Source: CANHVK01 sp044232905
GTDB lineage: Bacteria; Bacteroidota; Bacteroidia; Flavobacteriales_D; Crocinitomicaceae
DNA length: 17,745 bases
Reading direction: 5' to 3'
NCBI GenBank assembly: GCA_044232905.1
Contig: JBIIKZ010000048.1
Span: 1-17,745 of the forward strand
Shown: positions 1 through 6,880 of the stretch, in pieces
How the letters are laid out: each line of letters starts with the position of its first letter
Numbering within the stretch: the stretch's first letter is position 1
Made by a program: the position numbers and the translations under genes
The notes under the pieces: model-generated
What the model was told of the DNA's origin: nothing
The model's database searches: none
Seen by the model: the letters and a program-made list of their open reading frames with translations, nothing else

Positions 1-1
1 A

Positions 2-454
2 TTGCGTTATGTGTGGAGTTTTGGAGACGGAAGCTTGCCTTCACAAGAGACAGCACCAACGTATACCTACGAAGGAAAACCAGGGGAATACAACATCCGT
101 TTGATAGCGATTTCGAATGGGAAGAATTGTTCGGATACAGCGGTTAGAAAAGTATTGATTCCAGAGGAGTTGATCTACTACGTACCAAATACCTTTACAC
201 CGAATGGAGATGCCAATAATAACACCTTCCAACCAGTGTTCACAAGTGGGTACGATCCACAGGAATATACTTTTAGAATCTTTAATAGATGGGGAGATTT
301 GGTGTTTGAGAGTCACAACGCGAAAGTTGGATGGGATGGAAGTTATGCTGGAAATGAACTGAAAAACGATACTTATACTTGGAAAGTTGAGTTTAAAGAG
401 AAGAGTTCAGAAAAAACACATTCAAAAGTTGGACATGTGAATTTGTTGAGGTAG
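2..454 (+). CDS. C-terminal part of a PKD-domain protein with type B T9SS sorting (CHU_C) domain
   Basis: The reading frame is open to the left edge, so the N-terminus lies outside the window; the TTG at 2 is not taken as the start. The visible 150 residues begin inside a PKD-type Ig-like fold (WSFGDG at about residues 5-10, followed by a YTY strand). They end in the gliding-motility-associated C-terminal domain: VPNTFTPNGD near residue 61, FRIFNRWGDLVFES near 91, then GWDG and a final lysine/glycine-rich strand ending in LLR. In this family the CHU_C domain directs export through the type IX secretion system and attachment to or release from the outer membrane. The protein is therefore probably a large, modular, cell-surface or secreted protein; its substrate cannot be told from the tail. 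It converges on the DUF4249 gene. Confidence 0.9.
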   Translation: MRYVWSFGDGSLPSQETAPTYTYEGKPGEYNIRLIAISNGKNCSDTAVRKVLIPEELIYYVPNTFTPNGDANNNTFQPVFTSGYDPQEYTFRIFNRWGDLVFESHNAKVGWDGSYAGNELKNDTYTWKVEFKEKSSEKTHSKVGHVNLLR

Positions 455-460
455 TAAATT

Positions 461-497
461 ATTGTTGATTTGTAGGCTCTACCTACAAATTAACAAT
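461..497. terminator. Long hairpin between convergent genes, probably a bidirectional terminator
   Basis: Positions 461-476 and 482-497 form a 16-bp stem interrupted only by one G-T pair (467/491), around a 5-nt loop CTCTA. It begins 6 nt after the stop of the rightward gene. The TAG stop of the leftward DUF4249 gene (479-481) sits inside the loop. Flanking U-tracts are poor, so termination is inferred from symmetry and position between two 3' ends rather than from a canonical T-run. Confidence 0.65.
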
Positions 498-1438
498 TGA
501 TAAGTCGTAGAAAATCCAGCCCATATACCTAGTGCATTGTTACTAATATTTGAAGGGATATTGATCGGTGATGCAAATGGGCTACCTGCACTATTTAATT
601 GGGAATGTTTTTTTCTATAATAGGTGTATTCATTTCTACCTATCGTTGAAAATTTTACTAGTACTGTATCACCTCTTTGATAATAACCTCGATATTCCTC
701 AGGAATTGTTTCATCAAATCTTGAACGAGGGTTTTCGTAAAAAAAACTAAAAGGTAAACCATTGAAGAATTGATCATCAAACGTTGGGTTTCTTGTTTTG
801 TAAAACTTCATGTCTACGTTGTTACCGTATTTATCGTTTTTAAAACGAAGTACTTCCCAATAATAGTTGTTTTGTTGGCTTGAAGGGTCTTTGATATCAG
901 CATAGATTAAACCGTAATCCTTTATTGAGTTTTCAGGTTTCCAATAAAGTGAATCAAAAGCAACAGGACTTTCTATTTTAGTGGAGGATCTGTAAGTTTT
1001 TCCTTGGTAATTTATTTTAATGGAATATGTTTTACCTGGTGTGCCAATAAAAAGAGGGTTTAAAGTAGAATAGGCACACAAATGGTATTTTGACATTAAT
1101 TCTTTAGGGATTCCAAAAAAAATGGAAGCAGCTTCTTCAAGTTCTTTCGGAATTTCGTCCGTGCAAATTTGTTGAAGAGTATCTGTTATTGAGCCATCGC
1201 TAATTTCTACAATGGCATCATAGATATAACTACCAAAGAGGGTGTCTAAATCTGCAGGTGCAAAAATATTTTTTGTTGTGGTCAATAAAATAAAGGGGGG
1301 AAGTCCAGTTTCAATTTTTCCATCAACAACAAAGCGCGGTTCATATTCAGGCAAATCAAGTTTTATTTCCTTCTGACAACTTGTAAAGTACAGAGAAATA
1401 ACTAAAATAAAGATTGTATTTAAAATTCGAAATTCCAT
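479..1438 (-). CDS. DUF4249 domain-containing outer-membrane lipoprotein
   Basis: A 319-residue protein with a lipoprotein signal: short N-region, hydrophobic stretch about residues 8-18, lipobox FTSC with lipidated Cys21. The body matches the DUF4249 family: a PRFVVDGKI strand just after the lipobox, a GKTY-SIKI segment mid-protein, and the usual GIWAGFSTTY-like C-terminal strand. DUF4249 lipoproteins are characteristically encoded directly after a TonB-dependent receptor. They are thought to act with it at the cell surface, much as SusD acts with SusC, although no substrate is established. The start overlaps the end of the receptor gene by 19 nt, suggesting translational coupling. It is the last gene of a leftward overlapping cluster, and its stop codon falls in the loop of the terminator hairpin. 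What it binds is unknown. Confidence 0.88.
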   Translation of the reverse strand: MEFRILNTIFILVISLYFTSCQKEIKLDLPEYEPRFVVDGKIETGLPPFILLTTTKNIFAPADLDTLFGSYIYDAIVEISDGSITDTLQQICTDEIPKELEEAASIFFGIPKELMSKYHLCAYSTLNPLFIGTPGKTYSIKINYQGKTYRSSTKIESPVAFDSLYWKPENSIKDYGLIYADIKDPSSQQNNYYWEVLRFKNDKYGNNVDMKFYKTRNPTFDDQFFNGLPFSFFYENPRSRFDETIPEEYRGYYQRGDTVLVKFSTIGRNEYTYYRKKHSQLNSAGSPFASPINIPSNISNNALGIWAGFSTTYQLLICR

Positions 1439-3819
1439 GTGACACTAGGTATTATAGGGAATAATGAGACTTGACGTACAGCAAGTTTAAAATTGTTATT
1501 CAATATGTATCCTTCAGGACGAAGGTAAAGGAAAAATGGATTTAAACGATTGTATACATTGTAAATCGATATGTTTACACTGTTTCTAAATCTTTTTTTA
1601 AGTTCGATAAATTCATTCTTTTCGATATCGAACTTTTTACGAGTAGCTTTGTCATACCAAGTTGCGGAAATATCTAATCGGTGGTAGGATTCCATGCGTG
1701 TTGAGTTTCTTTCATTGTATTGGTAAATCAGATTTTGATCTTGTAAATACCAACTTGAAGGCAATGTTAATGTATTACCTGTGGCAAATACAAAAGCTGT
1801 TGAAAATGTCCAATGATCATTGAATTTGTATGTTCCGACTAGCGTTAAATCGTGTCTGCGGTCATATTTTGCGGGGAAATAAGTTGGTTGTATTTCTTTG
1901 AAAAGGCGCTCTGTTTTTGCGATGGTATAACCAATCCAACCTGTAAATTTCCCTTGATTTTTACGAATAAAGAATTCAGCACCATAACTTCTGCCGGAAC
2001 CAAAGGTCAACAAATTATCTAAGTTTTCTTTAAAGTTTGAACCTGGTAATGCACCAGGTTTAAATTCGATAAGATTATCCATTCCTTTAAAGTAGGTTTC
2101 TACGGATGTTTCAATTAAATTATCAAGAAAGTTTTTAAAATAACCAAGCGAAATTTGATAGCCTTTTTGAGGTTTTGCGATGTCAGTTGTAGGATACCAA
2201 ATGTCTGTAGGAAGAGATAAAGCACTTAAGGAGGTTAGATGGACGTATTGATAATTATAAGACATTCCAAATTTTAAAGAGCTTGTTTCTCCTATTAAAT
2301 AACGTGCAGAAATACGTGGTTCAATTCCAGGATAAAATGAGATAGGTTCATTGGTACTGTATTCCTTAGTAGCATCTAGAATCCCTTTGTCATTGTTTAT
2401 TCGTGTAAAAGGACCTGTAAATAAAAATGAACTGGATCGAATACCTGAATTAAGTCTAAATTTTGGAGTAAAATCATATTCATCGTTGAAGTATACACTT
2501 GTTTCGTGACTTCGTAATTCTTGAGGTTTCCCAGTGTTTAACACGGTGTTTTTTTGTGTTGCGGAAAGACTAGAAGGTATGAAAGTATGAAAGATGTAAT
2601 CAAGACCCCATTTAATTTTATGTGTTTCTGATCGTAAATAGGTGAAGTCGATTTTTTCTCCAAAATCGTAAATACCAGAACTTAGTTTAATTGAAAATTC
2701 GGTTTGTTCTGAACCAAATGAGAAATCATATTTTGTAAAATAGGATGTCGCATTTAGAATTAGTTTTGAAGAGAGTTGGCTATTCCATCTCAATGAAATC
2801 AGTGAATTTCCCCAAGGTATTTTCACATTGAATTCATCTGTTTTGTTCACATAGCTGAATTCGTCAACTCCCTTGTAAGCAGTTAGAAATAGTTTGTTTT
2901 TTTTGGAGATCTGATAGTTGGCATTGAAGTTTAAATCGTAAAAATAATAGCCTGACCCTGCAAATGGAGAGGAGGTTGGGATAAATGGTTTTGCCAATAC
3001 ATCAATATAGGTTCTTCGTCCTGCAATCATAAATGCACCTTTATTTTTTTTGATGAAAGGACCTTCTAAAAGTAACCGTGATGAAATTAATCCTATCCCA
3101 CCTTTGACATGAAAATTGGAGGCATCTCCTTCATTGGTTGTTATTTCTAACACAGAAGACATACGTCCACCATGGTTTGCAGGAATTGTTCCTTTGATAA
3201 GATTGCCTGATTTTACTGCGTCAGCATTGAATACGGAGAAGAATCCAAATAAATGGGAGGCGTTGTACACTGGAACGTTATCTACCAAAACTAAGTTCTG
3301 ATCAGGTCCACCACCACGAACGTAAAAACCTTGTCCTCCTTCACTTACGGATGAAACACCAGGTAAAAGTTGGATGGTCTTTAGAATATCTACTTCCCCC
3401 ATAAAAGATGGCAAAGTCTTCACTTGTGCCATTTGTAGTTCAATTTGTCCTATTTTGGTACTGTTGGTATTTTCTTTAGTTTTTGCATTGACTTCAACTT
3501 GTGTTAACTCGTTTAAATTTGGGGTAAGTTTAAATTCAATCAGTGTATCCTTTGTTAAATCAATTTTCTGTTCAAGTTTTTTGAAATCATACGATTGAAT
3601 TGAAATTAAATAGCTTCCAGTTGGGAGTGTTGTTTCAAATTCCCCAGCAGGAGTAGCGATATATTTTTTTGATAATGGAGAAATGTTGATTTTCGCTCCT
3701 GGAATAATTGATGAAGAAGATTGATCTACAACAATGCCTTTTAATTTAAATTCTTGACAATAAATTTCCAATTGAATCAGTTGAAAAAATACTCCAAGAA
3801 GTAGGCATTTAAGTTTCAT
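1420..3819 (-). CDS. TonB-dependent receptor with N-terminal carboxypeptidase-like regulatory domain
   Basis: A 799-residue outer-membrane protein. A signal peptide (about residues 1-21, hydrophobic LLLGVFFQL) is followed by a CarboxypepD_reg-like beta domain (about 26-110, with KGIVVDQSSSSIIPGAKI and PTGSYLISI). A plug domain follows (about 135-235, with LPGVSSVSEGGQGFYVRGGG and NHGGRMSSVLEI), and then a long beta-barrel rich in aromatic strands that ends in the terminal aromatic WNFEF. This is the architecture of Bacteroidota energy-coupled importers. Pairing with DUF4249 rather than SusD argues against a classic polysaccharide locus, and the ligand is unknown. Its ATG overlaps the yggS stop by one base (TAATG) and its 3' end overlaps the DUF4249 start by 19 nt. 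It is therefore probably translated in step with both neighbours. Confidence 0.92.
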   Translation of the reverse strand: MKLKCLLLGVFFQLIQLEIYCQEFKLKGIVVDQSSSSIIPGAKINISPLSKKYIATPAGEFETTLPTGSYLISIQSYDFKKLEQKIDLTKDTLIEFKLTPNLNELTQVEVNAKTKENTNSTKIGQIELQMAQVKTLPSFMGEVDILKTIQLLPGVSSVSEGGQGFYVRGGGPDQNLVLVDNVPVYNASHLFGFFSVFNADAVKSGNLIKGTIPANHGGRMSSVLEITTNEGDASNFHVKGGIGLISSRLLLEGPFIKKNKGAFMIAGRRTYIDVLAKPFIPTSSPFAGSGYYFYDLNFNANYQISKKNKLFLTAYKGVDEFSYVNKTDEFNVKIPWGNSLISLRWNSQLSSKLILNATSYFTKYDFSFGSEQTEFSIKLSSGIYDFGEKIDFTYLRSETHKIKWGLDYIFHTFIPSSLSATQKNTVLNTGKPQELRSHETSVYFNDEYDFTPKFRLNSGIRSSSFLFTGPFTRINNDKGILDATKEYSTNEPISFYPGIEPRISARYLIGETSSLKFGMSYNYQYVHLTSLSALSLPTDIWYPTTDIAKPQKGYQISLGYFKNFLDNLIETSVETYFKGMDNLIEFKPGALPGSNFKENLDNLLTFGSGRSYGAEFFIRKNQGKFTGWIGYTIAKTERLFKEIQPTYFPAKYDRRHDLTLVGTYKFNDHWTFSTAFVFATGNTLTLPSSWYLQDQNLIYQYNERNSTRMESYHRLDISATWYDKATRKKFDIEKNEFIELKKRFRNSVNISIYNVYNRLNPFFLYLRPEGYILNNNFKLAVRQVSLFPIIPSVTWNFEF

Positions 3820-4481
3820 TAATTTCGACCTCCAAATAGTGTACTACCAATTCGAACCATTGTACTACCTTCTTTCATAGCGAGTTGATAATCATCGCTC
3901 ATCCCCATAGAAATCTCTTTAAAAGCAGGATTAAATTTGAAATAATGGCTCTTTAAAATGTGAAAAATGTTGTGAAGTAGTTGAAATTCATCCCTGACTA
4001 ATTCTTTATTATCAGAAAAAGTAGCCATCCCCATTACACCGCAGAGTTCGATATTGTTCAGTTCAATAAACTCATCAGAAGAAAAGAAATCTTTTACTTC
4101 ATCCAATGAAAATCCAAACTTTGTTGTTTCTTGGGCAATGTGAAATTGAAGCAGACATTTTATCGTTCGCTTATTTTTTTTTGCCTCTTTGTTAACTTCT
4201 TTCAATAATTTAATGCTATCAATGGAATGAATCAAGTGTATAAATGGTGCAATGTATTTAACTTTATTGGTTTGAAGATGTCCTATCATATGCCATTCGA
4301 TGTCTTTTGGCAATGTTTCGAATTTAGCGACTAATTCTTGAACTTTATTTTCACCAAAAATTCGTTGACCTACATTGTAAGCCCTAAGTATATCTTCATT
4401 CGGTTTGGTTTTTGAAACCGCTACAAGTGTTACCTCTTCTGGAAGAGTTAAAGCAATGTTTTTAATTTTTTCTTCAATCAT
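3819..4481 (-). CDS. yggS: YggS/PROSC family pyridoxal phosphate homeostasis protein
   Basis: A 220-residue single-domain protein of the YggS/PLPBP family (alanine-racemase-like TIM barrel, cytoplasmic). It has the family landmarks in order: VAVSKTKP with the PLP-binding Lys24, FGENKVQE near residue 43, WHMIGHLQTNK near 63, a GVMGMA segment, and SMGMSDDYQLA with GSTMVRIGSTLFG at the C-terminus (phosphate-binding region). The family binds PLP without known catalytic activity and controls the free PLP pool and amino-acid balance. Length is normal. In many bacteria it sits near cell-division or yggT genes. Here it lies instead between DUF1015 (4-nt ATGA overlap upstream) and a TonB-dependent receptor (1-nt overlap downstream). 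Confidence 0.95.
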   Translation of the reverse strand: MIEEKIKNIALTLPEEVTLVAVSKTKPNEDILRAYNVGQRIFGENKVQELVAKFETLPKDIEWHMIGHLQTNKVKYIAPFIHLIHSIDSIKLLKEVNKEAKKNKRTIKCLLQFHIAQETTKFGFSLDEVKDFFSSDEFIELNNIELCGVMGMATFSDNKELVRDEFQLLHNIFHILKSHYFKFNPAFKEISMGMSDDYQLAMKEGSTMVRIGSTLFGGRN

Positions 4482-5716
4482 GATTCAATTTCATAAATTG
4501 TTAATCCACTTCGAAGCTTTGGTTCAACCCAAGTTGATTTAGGTGGCATTATCATTTGATGGTCTGCAACGCGTTTGACTTGCTCCATAGTAACAGGATA
4601 TAAAACAAATCCAATTTTTGCTTTGTTCAGTTGAATTGGCTGAATAATCGCATTTAACCCTAAATTTCCCGGAATAAATTCAATGGTCGGATCAGTTTTT
4701 AAGTCTTTAATGCCTAAGATAGGAGTTAATATGAATTGAGTTAGGATTTCTGCATCCAAACACGCGACTGGGTGCGTTTTATCTATAATTTCCTCTTTGC
4801 ATTGAAGTAAATACCAACTTCCTTCAATATTCATTGCTATTTCATGTTCTCTTTGAGGCTTGCAAGGGATGGAAGACTGGGAAATATTGAAGTGTACGGC
4901 TATTTTCTCTAACAATTCTTCAGTACTTAGTTCATTTGTGTGGTGAATAAGTCGATTGAATTCAAGAATATTGATTCGTTTCTCATCCATAAAAAATGCC
5001 AAAAAATAGTTATGACTATCATTTTGGGAACTCGCTTTGCTGTTAATACGTTGTGCTAAACTAGCTGAGGAGGCACTTCTATGATGACCATCAGCAATAT
5101 ATGATGCTTCAATGGATTCAAACGCTTGTTCGATGGTGTGTTGCTCTACTTTTGATAAAATCCAAAGTTCATGTTTTGTTTTGTCCGTTGTTGAAAATTC
5201 ATATTCAGGGCGGTTGGCCATGATTAAAGCGTAAATATTTTCAATGGCAGGATTATGTGGGTAGGAAAGTAAAACAGGTTCAGCATTATAACCAACAACT
5301 TCTAAATAATTGGTGAACATTTCTTCACGTGTAGTAAGTGTTGCTTCGTGTTTTTTTATTTTATCAGAGGTATATTCTTCGACACTTGCACCAGCAATTA
5401 TCCCTAAAAATTCATTTGTGGGTGTAGTTTGTTTGTACAAATAAATATGCGGAGTATGATCTTGAAAAAGGATTCCGTCTTCCATAAAATCACTGTATTT
5501 TTCTCGAACTAATTGAAAGCGATCGTTAGAATTTGGTTTGGTTTCAGCATGTTCTTTGTCAAATTCTGGATGAATGATTCGAATGAATGTATAGGGATTG
5601 GACTCTAATTTAGCTTTTAATACATTTTTCTTGTATGTAGAGACTGGACGAGTCACTACTAAATGTGCCTTATCTCGTGTAGGACGAATTGCTCTGAATG
5701 CTTTAAGTTTAGCCAT
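4478..5716 (-). CDS. DUF1015 family protein
   Basis: A 412-residue cytoplasmic protein with no signal peptide or membrane segment. It matches DUF1015 along its length: an N-terminal KAFRAIRPT segment, an NPYTFIRIIHPE stretch around residues 40-51, LYKQ near 113, and the diagnostic YIADGHHRSASSAS block with Asp209-Gly-His-His-Arg213. The family's biochemical role is not established. The DGHHR block resembles the catalytic G-x-H-R style motif of the ParB/sulfiredoxin fold, which includes free-serine kinases; that link is my inference from the motif alone. It is the first gene of the leftward cluster and overlaps yggS by 4 nt (ATGA). A candidate Bacteroidota promoter lies about 40-65 nt upstream of its ATG. 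Confidence 0.88.
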   Translation of the reverse strand: MAKLKAFRAIRPTRDKAHLVVTRPVSTYKKNVLKAKLESNPYTFIRIIHPEFDKEHAETKPNSNDRFQLVREKYSDFMEDGILFQDHTPHIYLYKQTTPTNEFLGIIAGASVEEYTSDKIKKHEATLTTREEMFTNYLEVVGYNAEPVLLSYPHNPAIENIYALIMANRPEYEFSTTDKTKHELWILSKVEQHTIEQAFESIEASYIADGHHRSASSASLAQRINSKASSQNDSHNYFLAFFMDEKRINILEFNRLIHHTNELSTEELLEKIAVHFNISQSSIPCKPQREHEIAMNIEGSWYLLQCKEEIIDKTHPVACLDAEILTQFILTPILGIKDLKTDPTIEFIPGNLGLNAIIQPIQLNKAKIGFVLYPVTMEQVKRVADHQMIMPPKSTWVEPKLRSGLTIYEIES

Positions 5717-5754
5717 AGTTAAATTATCTATTACGAAAATAACAAAAAAATAGG

Positions 5755-5782
5755 CAAAATAAGACTTTCATTTCTGTTCAAA
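5755..5782 (-). promoter_or_regulatory. Possible promoter for the DUF1015-yggS-receptor-DUF4249 cluster
   Basis: Read on the minus strand, TTTG (5782-5779) is followed after 16 nt by TTATTTTG (5762-5755), close to the Bacteroidota -33/-7 pattern TTTG and TAnnTTTG. One -7 base deviates and the spacing is short (19 is usual). It would place the start of transcription about 30 nt before the DUF1015 ATG. The rest of this 177-bp divergent intergenic region shows no convincing promoter for the rightward gene at 5894. Confidence 0.3.
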
Positions 5783-5814
5783 TTCGTTTGATATAAATTA
5801 GGACTTCAAATTCG
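5777..5814. repeat. 10-bp direct repeat in the divergent intergenic region
   Basis: TTCAAATTCG occurs at 5777-5786 and again at 5805-5814, 28 bp apart start to start. The first copy overlaps the candidate -33 box of the leftward promoter. It could be a paired operator for a regulator of either divergent gene, or chance in AT-rich DNA. Confidence 0.25.
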
Positions 5815-5893
5815 CTAGAAATAATAATTCAATGGTTACTTTTAGTATCTTTCGAAGCTTTTTAATTTTATCACCTCCATAAACTCAGTATTA

Positions 5894-6826
5894 ATGTTTG
5901 ATACCAGTAAATCAGTTCTTCAAAAAATAGATTTTGCTTTATTTGATTTACATCAAGTTGAAGTCGTTGTGAAAAGAGATGATTTAATTCACCCAGAAGT
6001 TTCTGGGAATAAATGGCGTAAATTAAAATATTCAATTGCACAGGCTGTACATCAAAAATGTGAAGGTATTTTTACGTTTGGCGGTGCTTTCAGTAATCAT
6101 TTAGTTGCCACTGCAGCGGCATGTCAAAATGCTGGACTTAAGTCAATCGGATTTGTTAGAGGAGACGAACTGAACTCAGAATCAAATGATACGTTAAAAC
6201 GTTGCGCTGAATACGGGATGCAATTAGTTTTTATATCGAGAGAAGAGTACGCGTTAAGAAATGATAAAGTCTATGTTGATGAGTTGAAAATTGAATTTCC
6301 ATTGTATTATTCTGTTCCCGAAGGAGGATCGAATTATTTTGGAGTCATAGGTTGTCAAGAGATTTGGACGGAGGTAACAACGGAGTTTGATGCTGTTTTT
6401 GTGGCACAAGGTACATCTACAACAAGTTGTGGTCTTTTGGCGGGAATACCTAATTCTACCAAAATGCATGTTGTTCCTGTTTTAAAAGGATTTGACGCAA
6501 TAGGTACTATGAAATCTACGTTGAATTGGTTTTGCATGGACGAATCATTTGTTGATCAATTGGTTGAAAATGTTGTGGTTCATTCCGATTATCATTTTGG
6601 AGGGTATGGAAAAGTAACAAGTGAGTTGATAGAATTTATTCAAATGTGTAGCAAACAACTTCAACTTCCATTAGATCCTGTTTATACAGCCAAAGCTTTC
6701 TTTGCTTTGTATAAAAACATAATCAATGGTAAACTGAACGGGCAAAAGATCTTATTTTTACATACCGGTGGATTACAAGGCGCTGTATCGTATGAAAAGA
6801 AATTAGGTATTCAATTTTATGTATAA
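5894..6826 (+). CDS. PLP-dependent D-cysteine desulfhydrase / ACC deaminase family enzyme
   Basis: A 310-residue fold-type II PLP enzyme, cytoplasmic, of the ACC deaminase/D-cysteine desulfhydrase family. Visible landmarks are VKRDDLIHPEVSGNKWRKL, with Lys40 as the expected Schiff-base lysine; GGAFSNH with Ser67-Asn68-His69, matching the nucleophile loop; a Gly/Thr/Ser-rich phosphate-binding loop at residues 173-180 (GTSTTSCG); and a C-terminal LFLHTGGLQG. SNH in the nucleophile loop, rather than the SNQ of true ACC deaminases, favours D-cysteine desulfhydrase or a related beta-elimination (D-cysteine to pyruvate, sulfide and ammonia). The exact substrate is not fixed by sequence. The ATG at 5894 is chosen because the conserved block starts shortly after it. 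It is divergent from DUF1015 and lies 54 bp upstream of the repeat-protein gene. Confidence 0.85.
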   Translation: MFDTSKSVLQKIDFALFDLHQVEVVVKRDDLIHPEVSGNKWRKLKYSIAQAVHQKCEGIFTFGGAFSNHLVATAAACQNAGLKSIGFVRGDELNSESNDTLKRCAEYGMQLVFISREEYALRNDKVYVDELKIEFPLYYSVPEGGSNYFGVIGCQEIWTEVTTEFDAVFVAQGTSTTSCGLLAGIPNSTKMHVVPVLKGFDAIGTMKSTLNWFCMDESFVDQLVENVVVHSDYHFGGYGKVTSELIEFIQMCSKQLQLPLDPVYTAKAFFALYKNIINGKLNGQKILFLHTGGLQGAVSYEKKLGIQFYV

Positions 6827-6880
6827 TTGATTGATTTTTCAATGGCAAAAGTGATGTGTATTCAATAGGATGTGAATGTT

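Noticed and set aside
6872..6880. GTG start for the repeat protein
   Set aside because: It would add three residues before a complete signal peptide that begins naturally at the ATG at 6881.
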